NCBI GenBank assembly: GCA_934456315.1
Contig: CAKSHG010000014.1
Coordinates: 1-22,553 of the forward strand
Length of the DNA: 22,553 nt
Direction of reading: 5' to 3'
Origin: an uncultured Oscillospiraceae bacterium
GTDB lineage: Bacteria > Bacillota > Clostridia > Oscillospirales > Ruminococcaceae
Below, piece after piece: positions 7,846 through 14,923 of this stretch (its first letter is position 1; each line of letters starts with the position of its first letter). The notes below the pieces were generated by a model. It had not been told where the DNA came from, did no database searches, and saw only the letters and a list, made by a program, of their open reading frames with translations. The position numbers and the translations under genes are program-made.

Positions 7846-8024
7846 ATAAACTCCCTCCATAACACCAGGGGACAAGCTCCCCTTGAATCTATTCTAAGCC
7901 ACAGCGCCTGTCTGCACCGCAGCTTAACTGAGCCTTTCATATATAAAACAACTGAACACCCCTAAAGGTTGCATGTTTCTGTCAAAAATATAAAATTTTT
8001 TTGAGAAAATTTTCTTATGCATAT

Positions 8025-8054
8025 ATTATAACGCAAAAATGCCGGAAATGTTGC
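8025..8054 (-). promoter_or_regulatory. Possible promoter of the RCC1-repeat gene
   Basis: On the minus strand a perfect TATAAT lies at 8030-8025 within an AT-rich stretch. The best -35 is poor: GCAACA at 8054-8049 with an 18-base spacer. Transcription from here would give a leader of about 170 bases before the ATG at 7845. Confidence 0.4.
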
Positions 8055-8092
8055 AAAAAAGACTTAATAATATCTTAATTTTCCATTTCCGG
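8042..8092 (-). repeat. Long inverted repeat after the metallo-hydrolase gene
   Basis: CCGGAAATG (8042-8050) pairs with CATTTCCGG (8084-8092) across a 33-base AT-rich centre that also contains A-rich and T-rich halves able to extend the pairing imperfectly. It starts right after the stop codon of the gene ending at 8093 and could be its terminator, with the T6 on the minus strand at 8060-8055. It overlaps the possible -35 of the RCC1-repeat gene. Confidence 0.45.
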
Positions 8093-8941
8093 TCAAAAAT
8101 CAATTTCCTCGCCGCCGCCGATGTACATCAGTTTGTCGCCAAGTATCTCGTCCATGATGTCGAAACCCTTGAATCCGGTGCAATGGCAGGCGTATATTCT
8201 TTCCGCGTTGCTTAGCTTCAGTGCGCGCGCCTGCGCCGTCACATACTCTGCGGAACACCCCAGCGTCTTGGGATTGGAGCCCATAAAATGGAACCCTCCC
8301 ACGATAGCGAGCACAGGTATCCCGGACCAGTTCTCCCTGACAGTATCCAGCATGTTCTGAACTCCGCAGTGGAAACACCCTCCGACAATGACCAGTCCGT
8401 CAGCCTTGCGCTTTTTCGGAAAGATCACCGCAAAGCACTCGTCCGAGCAGTCATACGGCAGCTGTTTCTTCCCGTCCAGCGCGAAGTAGCTTCGGTCGGG
8501 ATTTATGTTCTTCTCATCAAAGGTTTCACAGGAAGCAAGGTAGAAGCCCTCCGCGACCTCGGAAAAGCGATTGAAAAGTATCAGACCGTCAGCATATTTT
8601 TTAAAGAACGATCTGCCCATGCCGACCTGCTCTTTGAAGAACCCGTTTTTTCTGAAACGCTCTGTCTGAGCCCCTGCCCGAAGATATATCTCCGCCTCCG
8701 GGCTCTGTTTCATGAAGCTGTCGATGCCGCCGATATGCGACGCGTGGTTATGAGTCAGCACCACCGCGTCAAGGCTGTCCAGCGGCAGCTGCATACGCCG
8801 TGCATTCTCCGCAGCCTTTCCGGTAAGCCCGGTATCGATAACGTAGTTCTTCCCGCCAAACTCCACGAAAAACGACATTCCGTTCTCCGCGAGCAGCTTA
8901 TCGTCTACTGCGGTATTGTCTATAAGACTGATAAGCTTCAA
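8093..8941 (-). CDS. Metallo-beta-lactamase-fold hydrolase (COG1237-like)
   Basis: The 282-residue cytoplasmic protein has the metallo-beta-lactamase fold. The first metal motif is LTHNHASHIGG (His64, His66, His69). Later ligand positions are His191 in GGCFHCG, followed by VGGFHFMG (about 214-221) and His253 in YACHCTGF. This pattern and the length fit the group annotated as 7,8-dihydropterin-6-yl-methyl-4-(ribofuranosyl)aminobenzene phosphate synthase-like, but that label is rarely a proven function in bacteria. The usual HxHxDH has Ser68 in place of Asp, which normally binds the second metal. The start is TTG at 8941: AAGGGGG lies 9 bases upstream inside the end of the regulator gene, and MKLISLIDN is a typical family N-terminus. 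The gene lies 4 bases after the regulator, so it is cotranscribed and probably metal-responsive. Confidence 0.87.
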   Translation of the reverse strand: MKLISLIDNTAVDDKLLAENGMSFFVEFGGKNYVIDTGLTGKAAENARRMQLPLDSLDAVVLTHNHASHIGGIDSFMKQSPEAEIYLRAGAQTERFRKNGFFKEQVGMGRSFFKKYADGLILFNRFSEVAEGFYLASCETFDEKNINPDRSYFALDGKKQLPYDCSDECFAVIFPKKRKADGLVIVGGCFHCGVQNMLDTVRENWSGIPVLAIVGGFHFMGSNPKTLGCSAEYVTAQARALKLSNAERIYACHCTGFKGFDIMDEILGDKLMYIGGGEEIDF

Positions 8942-8945
8942 TGGA

Positions 8946-9317
8946 TCATTCCCCCTTGACGTGGCGCTTTATCGCCGCAAAGCTCTCTGCGCTCAAGCAG
9001 TGCTCGATACGGCAGGCGTCTGCGGCAGCGATCTCCTCGGGAACTCCCATTGAAGTCAGCCAGTTCGTGAACAGGATATGACGCTCGTAGACCTTTTCCG
9101 CGATGCCGCGTCCCTTGTCAGTCAGCGTGATGTATCCGTTCTTATCAACAGTGATGCATTCCTGTTCGCGCAGATTCTTCATAGCAACGCTTACGCTGGG
9201 TTTGGAAAAATCCATCTCGGTAGCTATATCAACCGAGCGCACCTCGCCGTTGCGGTTCTGAAGGATCAGTATGGTTTCCAGGTAGTCTTCACCGGATTCA
9301 AGTATTCTCCCTTTCAT
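8946..9317 (-). CDS. DtxR/MntR-family metal-dependent repressor
   Basis: The 123-residue protein has an N-terminal winged helix-turn-helix (about 5-70; VDIATEMDFSKPSVSVAMKN is the recognition part) and the helical metal-binding and dimerisation region up to residue 123; it lacks the SH3-like third domain of DtxR. Likely metal ligands by alignment from memory are Asp11 and Glu14 in EDYLETI, His80 in ERHILF, and Cys102, Glu105 and His106 in ACRIEHCLS. Asp11 matches MntR, whereas Cys102 matches DtxR, so iron or manganese sensing cannot be decided. It is the first gene of a two-gene unit with the metallo-hydrolase. The ATG at 9317 is preceded by AAAGG. An operator-like dyad overlaps its promoter, which suggests autoregulation. 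Confidence 0.9.
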   Translation of the reverse strand: MKGRILESGEDYLETILILQNRNGEVRSVDIATEMDFSKPSVSVAMKNLREQECITVDKNGYITLTDKGRGIAEKVYERHILFTNWLTSMGVPEEIAAADACRIEHCLSAESFAAIKRHVKGE

Positions 9318-9371
9318 ATACAGACCTTTCTAAATTACATGTTTGCTGCAGATCTCTCTGCATTCTCTGAT

Positions 9372-9403
9372 AATATGATACCATATTTTTCATTTCAAGT
9401 CAA
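9372..9403 (-). promoter_or_regulatory. Promoter of the DtxR-type gene with overlapping dyad
   Basis: On the minus strand, TTGACT (9403-9398), 17 bases, and TATCAT (9380-9375) form a good sigma-A promoter. The perfect inverted repeat AATATG-ATAC-CATATT at 9372-9387 covers the -10 and is a candidate binding site for the regulator itself. Confidence 0.75.
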
Positions 9404-9441
9404 GCTATAAATTGTTGGGGCTTGTCCTATAGGCTTATGTG

Positions 9442-9541
9442 TTACCGATTTACTATTGGTATTAACGCTGCACCTTAATACAAAACGTATCTAAAACTGC
9501 GTTGTGATTTGTATATTTATGCACAAATATACAATCGGTAA
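9442..9541. repeat. Intergenic element with nested inverted repeats
   Basis: TTACCGATT (9442-9450) and AATCGGTAA (9533-9541) are perfect inverted repeats bounding exactly 100 bases. Inside are AACGC/GCGTT (9464-9468, 9499-9503) enclosing ATAC/GTAT (9478-9481, 9487-9490), and the hairpin TTGTATATTT/AAATATACAA (9509-9518, 9525-9534). It abuts the stop of the AstE-type gene. It could be a structured 3' end, a small RNA or a relict miniature mobile element; no target-site duplication is evident. Confidence 0.45.
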
Positions 9542-10471
9542 TCAATTCATACTGAGTATTCGCGCGATAACGCTTCCCTCGTAAACGATGGGATATTCCC
9601 TTAGCGAAAATATCAGACCGTCAGACGGTGCGATTATTTCCTCCTCGACCGTTCCGGTAATCGGAGTGACTATCTCGCCGATAAGCGTACCTTTCTGAAC
9701 CCACATGTTGTGCTCAACTTTAGGTATAAATATTCCACTTTCGCCGGAATGTATAACGTGTACTGCACCGTCGGTGCTGACCATCGGGTGAGAAACATTC
9801 TCCGTCGGACCTACCCATATCCCGAGTTTCGACATGAGATTGAATATTCCGCCCAGCAGCTGCTTGCAGTACGCCTTTGTTATCCTCTGTCCCACGCCCA
9901 TCTCGATGACCAGCGTAGGAACTCCGACCTGCCGCAGCGCCGCCGCCAGGGAGCCTTCCCCGACTGCATTGGAATCATGAACCCACACGAAATCCGTGTT
10001 CAGCATTTTGGCGTATTTCAGCAGGTGGCTGCTTTCCGCGCTGGGTATCCTGACCTGCGGTATCTCACGGATAAAAATGTTGCTCGCGTGGATATCCACA
10101 CATACGTCAGCGCCGCTGATATCCTCGACCAGTTTCGCCGCAATATTCTCCGCCACCGCACCGGAGGTGCTTCCAGGGAATACCCGGTTCATATCCAGAC
10201 CGGACATGGGTACCGCCCTGCTGACCGCCTCCATGCCCAGCGGATTTATCGACGGGTAGATATCCACTGTGCCCTTTAAATGCGCCATATTCGCCGTTAT
10301 GAGCCTTACAAGCTCATAGCATACATACTGACCCTCCAGTTCGTCGCCGTGGATACCGGTGACGACAGCAATGCGCTTTCCGCCCTCGCAGCCCACGCCG
10401 GTAAGGCGGTTCTTTTTTATGGTCAGCTCCTCGTCAGCCGGAAGCTTCACCGACACCAAAGATTCTATCAT
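9542..10471 (-). CDS. AstE/aspartoacylase-family zinc hydrolase
   Basis: The 309-residue protein belongs to the succinylglutamate desuccinylase/aspartoacylase branch of M14 zinc carboxypeptidase-like enzymes, which cleave N-acyl amino acids or related amides. Zinc ligands are visible as His41 and Glu44 in GIHGDELEG and His128 in CVDIHAS; Glu190 in LVIEMGVG is the likely general base; Arg96 in DMNRVFPG probably binds substrate carboxylate. Residues of about 225-309 form the C-terminal beta domain. No signal peptide is seen. The ATG at 10471 has GGGAG 7 bases upstream; a TTG 21 bases earlier would add MNNGRVE but has no site. It follows the large permease gene by 13 bases, so it is the last gene of that operon, and may process what the exporter handles. 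The substrate is unknown. Confidence 0.88.
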   Translation of the reverse strand: MIESLVSVKLPADEELTIKKNRLTGVGCEGGKRIAVVTGIHGDELEGQYVCYELVRLITANMAHLKGTVDIYPSINPLGMEAVSRAVPMSGLDMNRVFPGSTSGAVAENIAAKLVEDISGADVCVDIHASNIFIREIPQVRIPSAESSHLLKYAKMLNTDFVWVHDSNAVGEGSLAAALRQVGVPTLVIEMGVGQRITKAYCKQLLGGIFNLMSKLGIWVGPTENVSHPMVSTDGAVHVIHSGESGIFIPKVEHNMWVQKGTLIGEIVTPITGTVEEEIIAPSDGLIFSLREYPIVYEGSVIARILSMN

Positions 10472-10484
10472 TTCTACTCTCCCA

Positions 10485-13400
10485 TTATTCAACAGATTTC
10501 AGCGACTCGACCATGCTTATCTTTTTAAGGTCCCTGCGCATGATGAAATTCACTATCAGCGAGAACGCCACCGTTATCAGGAACGCCCACAGGAACGACA
10601 GCGGGTGAATGCTTCTTCCGAACATCACCTCGTCTATCTCGGCGGTCTGAATAATGAACTGACACAGGAACACTCCCAGTCCAAGACCGAGAATCCCGCC
10701 CATTACTGACAGTATATTGTTTTCCCGGAACACATAGCTTGATACCTCTTTATCGTAGAATCCCAGTACTTTCAGAGTTGCGATCTCGCGTATACGCTCC
10801 GTAATATTGACGTTCGTCAGGTTGTAAAGTACAACGAATGCCAGCGCCCCGGCGGAAATTATCAGCACAACGACCACAAGGTCCATAATTTTCAGCATAT
10901 CCGCGAACTGACTGGACGCCCCGGAATTCACCGTGACAGTCAGGACACCGTCCACTGCGAGCATTTTCGTTGTGAACTCGTCCTGGACGGACTGCTCCGC
11001 GCTCATTCCATTCCGGAAATACACAATGTTATAATCCGGAGTTTCTCCGAATAACTCTGCGTATTTTTCCTCCGGAATATACATGTAGTGACTTGTATAA
11101 TGCTCCGTTACTGCGCCGATTTTTACTTCACGATTGTTCCCGTCGCTTATTTTAAGCGTCACGGTGTCCCCCGCCTTAACGCCGAGGAGCCTGGTCATTT
11201 TCTCCGTGACTATGACCTCGCCGCCGGTCTGGCCGAATGATATCTTCTCTCCGGTGGTACGGCTGCGGAAGTCTATCATGTCCTCAAATTTAGACGTATC
11301 CTCAAGCGCCGTAACGTAACACTGTACGCTGCCGCCGTCAGACGACACTGTATACTGCTTAATGAGCGCCCTTGTGTATTCCGTATCCGGCTGATATTCA
11401 AGGAGCGCGTCGTAGATCCCCCGGACATCGTCCTGGCTCTCATAAGCGATAAACCCGCTGTAATTATTTATGCTATTATACTGTAAGTCAACGATATCGC
11501 TGATGGAATCCTTTAGTCCGAATCCCGTAAGTGACAGCGCCGTGCACCCAGCGATACCGATAACGGTCATGAACATTCTGCGCTTGTAGCGGAACAGATT
11601 CCGCCCGGACACCTTTCCGAAGAACGACAGTTTGTTCCAGATAAATCCGATCCTTTCGAGCAGCACACGCTTGCCTGCCTTGGGCGCTTTCGGGCGCATG
11701 AGCTCTGCCGGAGTCCCGGCAAGCGCGCTCTTTGCGCTGAAAAATACCGTCAGGGCAATTGCGGCGACCATGCTGCCGGCAGAAATGAGAATATTGAACG
11801 GACTTAACTCGTAGTAGAAATTATTGATAATATACATCATGCCATATGCAAACATGATGATGAACGGGAACAGATACATTCCGATGAACGCGCCTATAAG
11901 GCTTCCCGCGGCCGCGGCAAGGACAGCATACACCATATACTGCCGCATAATTATCGCATTGGAATAGCCCAGGGATTTCAGCGTGCCTATCTGCATACGC
12001 TGTTCCTCGACCATTCTCGACATTGTGGTAAGGCACACCAGCGCCGCCACAAGCAGAAAGAACATCGGGAATATCGCGGCTATCTTGTCGATACGCTCCG
12101 CGTTGCTGGAATACTCCGAATACCCCGGATTGTCGTCGCGGGTGAAAATGTACCACTTAGCCTCTCCGGCGTCCGCTATCTCCTTTTTTCCGTCGGATAT
12201 CTTCTTTTCTGCGTCGGCTATCTCTGCATTGAACTCGTCAACGCCGTCCTGATACTCCTTCAGACCGTCCTGATACTTCTGTCTGGCTTCCTCAAGCTCC
12301 TTTACTCCGGTTTCGTAATCTGCCTTTCCGTCAAGGAATTCCTGCTCCTTTTCGGCAAGCTCCGCTGCGCCTTCGCTGTACTGACGCTCTGCGTCATTCA
12401 GCCTGTTTCTGCCGTCATTGAACTGTATCAGCCCGTCGGAATACTCCTGATAGCCCTCGTTATACTTCCTGACGCCTTCCTCGTATCTGGCGTAATTCTC
12501 ATTGTACTGCGCCAGACCATCATTGTACTGCTGCCAGCCGCTGTCAAGCTGCTCCTGCGCCGCACTCAGCTGCGCTTCGCCGTCGTTGAGCTGCTGTACA
12601 GCTGCCGTGACGGTCTGCTCATTCTGGGCGAGCTGAGATTCCGCTTCATCAAGCTGCGATTTCGCAGCGTCCAGCTGTGCTTTTGCTGCGTCCAGCTGCG
12701 ACTTTGCTGCTTCAAGCGCCGCGCGCTGCGCCGCTATCTGCGGATCGTTCTCCCCGAGCAGCAGCGCCGCCTGCTCAAGCTGCGCTACTCCCTGCTCGTA
12801 CTGCTGCAATCCCGATTCATACTGCGCGTAGTTCTCGTCGTACTGCGCTTTTCCGCTTTCGTACCGTGCCCTGCCCTCCTCGAGCTGTTTCTTCCCATCT
12901 TCGAGCTGCGCCCTGCCGGATTCCAGCTCCGCGCGTCTGCTGTCTATTTCAGCCTGACCCGAGTCAAGCTGTGACTTACTTTCGTCGAGGGTGGTCTTTG
13001 CCTCGTCAAGCTGTTTCTTGGCTTCGGAAAGCTGCTTGCTGCTGTCGTCGAGCTGCTTTCTTGCATCGTTCAGCTTCTGCTCGTTTTCCGCGAGTTCTGC
13101 CCTGCCGCTGTCGATTTCCGCCCTTGCGTCAGCAAGAGTCTGCTTTGCTTCGGTAAGCTGCTTTTCGCCGTCCGCGATATCCTCCGCAGCACTGGCAAGC
13201 TCCGCTTCGCCGTCGGCTATCTGCTTTTGGGCGTCGTCCAGCTCCGCCTTTGCGTCGTCGAGCTTCTGCTGACCTTCGGCTCTGCCCTTCTCGAGATCCT
13301 TTTCTCCGTCGGAAATCTTCTGCTGCGCCTCGCCGATTACTTCATCGTAGCGTATCTCGCTGCGTCTGACACCCAGTTCCTCCAGCTTGTCGGAGATGTC

Positions 13401-14102
13401 GTCCCGCAGGCTGTCGTATTCGTCAGAATAGCTTGACGATCCTTTCAGTTCGTCTGACTGAATGTATACCTCCGTGTAAACTTCCTGTGTAAAATTACTC
13501 TCCGGAATATAAGCAAATGCGTCAAGCGATCCGTCACCGATAGTCGTACTCCCACGCTGTGTGGAGGAAATGTACATCGGCGTATCGAACAATCCCACAA
13601 CTGTGTATTCCGTGTTTTTCAGCGGAAATTCATCACTATCCGACGGGTCGGTAAGCGCTATCTTCTCTCCTACAGTGAGCTGCCCGTTCATTTTGCGGAC
13701 GTTGAGGATACATTCGTTATCTGCCTGTGGGAATCGTCCCTCGAGAATATCGATACTGTTAAGCTTCGCGGAATCATTCCAGGAATACACCCGGGTATTG
13801 TAATCCCTGCCGTCGTAGATGAATACAAGATCAGAGTATTTCGAACCCTGGACCCTTGAAACTCCGTCAACGCTTTCGAGCGCCTGCAAATCACCGTCCG
13901 TCAGACCGAACGTGGACATGACCCGCAGGTCGAAAAGCTCGTGGGCGTCGTAGTAATTATCCGCAGTTATCTTCATATCGCTGCCGGTGGCGCGGACGCC
14001 GCTGAAAAATCCCACGCCGATAGCGCATATCGTGAAAATCGAAAAGAATCGGTTCTTTGTCCTCGCGATTTCCCGGAAAATGTTCTTGGTAACTGATCTC
14101 AA
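10485..14102 (-). CDS. FtsX-type ABC permease with very long extracellular coiled coil
   Basis: The 1205-residue protein has two FtsX modules. Helix 1 is at about 18-36; residues 37-672 are extracellular; three helices follow at about 674-695, 722-750 and 768-790. The second half has a helix at about 843-862, an extracellular domain at about 865-1068, and helices at about 1072-1095, 1128-1150 and 1168-1187. Coupling motifs are QRMQIGTLKSLGYS (701-714) and ERIREIATLKVLGF (1102-1115). Residues of about 255-645 are a coiled coil with Leu/Ile/Tyr every seventh residue from 281 to 624 and Ala/Gly/Ser three later; the only proline is 454, at its midpoint. Related proteins are called YhgE- or FtsX-like permeases. 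The start is TTG at 14102 with GGAGG 7 bases upstream; an in-frame ATG at 14153 lies inside the ATPase gene without a site. Confidence 0.9.
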   Translation of the reverse strand: MRSVTKNIFREIARTKNRFFSIFTICAIGVGFFSGVRATGSDMKITADNYYDAHELFDLRVMSTFGLTDGDLQALESVDGVSRVQGSKYSDLVFIYDGRDYNTRVYSWNDSAKLNSIDILEGRFPQADNECILNVRKMNGQLTVGEKIALTDPSDSDEFPLKNTEYTVVGLFDTPMYISSTQRGSTTIGDGSLDAFAYIPESNFTQEVYTEVYIQSDELKGSSSYSDEYDSLRDDISDKLEELGVRRSEIRYDEVIGEAQQKISDGEKDLEKGRAEGQQKLDDAKAELDDAQKQIADGEAELASAAEDIADGEKQLTEAKQTLADARAEIDSGRAELAENEQKLNDARKQLDDSSKQLSEAKKQLDEAKTTLDESKSQLDSGQAEIDSRRAELESGRAQLEDGKKQLEEGRARYESGKAQYDENYAQYESGLQQYEQGVAQLEQAALLLGENDPQIAAQRAALEAAKSQLDAAKAQLDAAKSQLDEAESQLAQNEQTVTAAVQQLNDGEAQLSAAQEQLDSGWQQYNDGLAQYNENYARYEEGVRKYNEGYQEYSDGLIQFNDGRNRLNDAERQYSEGAAELAEKEQEFLDGKADYETGVKELEEARQKYQDGLKEYQDGVDEFNAEIADAEKKISDGKKEIADAGEAKWYIFTRDDNPGYSEYSSNAERIDKIAAIFPMFFLLVAALVCLTTMSRMVEEQRMQIGTLKSLGYSNAIIMRQYMVYAVLAAAAGSLIGAFIGMYLFPFIIMFAYGMMYIINNFYYELSPFNILISAGSMVAAIALTVFFSAKSALAGTPAELMRPKAPKAGKRVLLERIGFIWNKLSFFGKVSGRNLFRYKRRMFMTVIGIAGCTALSLTGFGLKDSISDIVDLQYNSINNYSGFIAYESQDDVRGIYDALLEYQPDTEYTRALIKQYTVSSDGGSVQCYVTALEDTSKFEDMIDFRSRTTGEKISFGQTGGEVIVTEKMTRLLGVKAGDTVTLKISDGNNREVKIGAVTEHYTSHYMYIPEEKYAELFGETPDYNIVYFRNGMSAEQSVQDEFTTKMLAVDGVLTVTVNSGASSQFADMLKIMDLVVVVLIISAGALAFVVLYNLTNVNITERIREIATLKVLGFYDKEVSSYVFRENNILSVMGGILGLGLGVFLCQFIIQTAEIDEVMFGRSIHPLSFLWAFLITVAFSLIVNFIMRRDLKKISMVESLKSVE
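14068..14081. promoter_or_regulatory. Candidate Noc-binding site inside the permease gene
   Basis: ATTTCCCGGAAAAT differs at one position from the B. subtilis Noc-binding palindrome ATTTCCCGGGAAAT. It lies in codons for IFREI, so amino-acid constraint may explain part of the match. No second site of similar quality was noticed in the window. Confidence 0.35.
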
Positions 14103-14115
14103 CCCTGCACCTCCG

Positions 14116-14817
14116 TTACCATTCAATATCTTCGACCGGCGTCGGATCGGCATTTGTGATTATTTCAGCGACCCGGCTGTTCTTTATCCTGATTATCCGG
14201 TCAGCCATCGGAGCTATCGCGGAGTTGTGCGTTACGAGTATGACTGTCATTCCGTCAATGCGGCAGGTGTCCTGAAGCAGCTTCAGTATCATCTTGCCGG
14301 TATTGTAGTCCAGTGCTCCGGTGGGCTCGTCGCAGAGAAGCAGCTTTGGCTTCTTGCTGAGCGCCCTCGCAATGGAAACGCGCTGCTGTTCTCCGCCGGA
14401 AAGCTGCGCCGGGAAGTTCTGCAAACGTTCCCCCAGTCCGACCTTTTCAAGTATCTCGGCAGCGGGTATAAAGTCCTTGGTCGTCTGCGCCGCAAGCTCA
14501 ACATTCTCCTTTGCGGTCAGATTGGGCATGAGATTATAGAACTGGAAAATAAATCCCACATCGTATCTGCGGTAATTTGTGAGCTGTCTGCGATTGAATC
14601 TGTCGATTCTGGCTCCGTCAACGCTGATAACGCCCTCATCGCAGGTGTCCATTCCTCCCAGCATATTCAGTACAGTCGTCTTTCCGGAGCCGCTTGGACC
14701 CACAATTATCGCAAATTCCCCCTTTTCAATATCAAAGGTCATACCATCTGCGGCGTTTATTGTTATTTCGCCCATGTGGTATCGCTTATATACATTTTCA
14801 AGCGTCACAAATGCCAT
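14116..14817 (-). CDS. ABC transporter ATP-binding protein (LolD/MacB type)
   Basis: The 233-residue ATPase powers the large FtsX-type permease encoded next. It has Walker [10 protein letters not shown] (40-48), the Q-loop Gln92 in [21 protein letters not shown]'s first part, the signature LSGGEQQR (139-146), Walker [13 protein letters not shown] (159-170) and the switch His197 in LVTHN. The [15 protein letters not shown] stretch is typical of the MacB/LolD/FtsE group. The ATG at 14817 is preceded by GGAG at 10 bases. The permease gene begins 13 bases after its stop. No good promoter is visible in the 100 bases upstream, which are mainly the serS terminator, so weak readthrough from serS or a poorly matching promoter must drive the operon. 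Confidence 0.95.
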   Translation of the reverse strand: MAFVTLENVYKRYHMGEITINAADGMTFDIEKGEFAIIVGPSGSGKTTVLNMLGGMDTCDEGVISVDGARIDRFNRRQLTNYRRYDVGFIFQFYNLMPNLTAKENVELAAQTTKDFIPAAEILEKVGLGERLQNFPAQLSGGEQQRVSIARALSKKPKLLLCDEPTGALDYNTGKMILKLLQDTCRIDGMTVILVTHNSAIAPMADRIIRIKNSRVAEIITNADPTPVEDIEW

Positions 14818-14851
14818 TATTTTCTAGCTCCAATCTGTTATTCTATGAATA

Positions 14852-14911
14852 TAAAAGAGCAGGCAGAGAAAGCCGCCGCATACCGCGGCGGTTGACCCTG
14901 CCCCCTTTTTT
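14852..14911. terminator. Terminator of serS
   Basis: CCGCCGC (14873-14879) and GCGGCGG (14885-14891) pair perfectly, with an outer GCAGG/CCTGC pairing (14859-14863, 14897-14901). On the minus strand it is followed by CTCTTTTAT; on the plus strand by six or seven T residues near 14906-14911, so it could act in both directions. It starts about 13 bases after the serS stop. Confidence 0.75.
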
Positions 14912-14923
14912 ATCTTTATCCTA

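Noticed and set aside
12180..13340. Tandem DNA repeat
   Set aside because: The periodicity is in the protein heptads; codons vary and no exact DNA unit repeats, so this is coding structure and not a satellite.
3554..14817. The ATPase at 14116-14817 as the missing partner of the adaptor-permease pair
   Set aside because: It lies 10 kb away on the other strand and is directly coupled to its own permease; a shared role cannot be excluded but nothing shows it.
13987..14895. Open frame of 302 codons on the plus strand across the ATPase start of the exporter operon
   Set aside because: It runs antisense to the ATPase and the permease N-terminus and includes the serS terminator; no plausible start signal.
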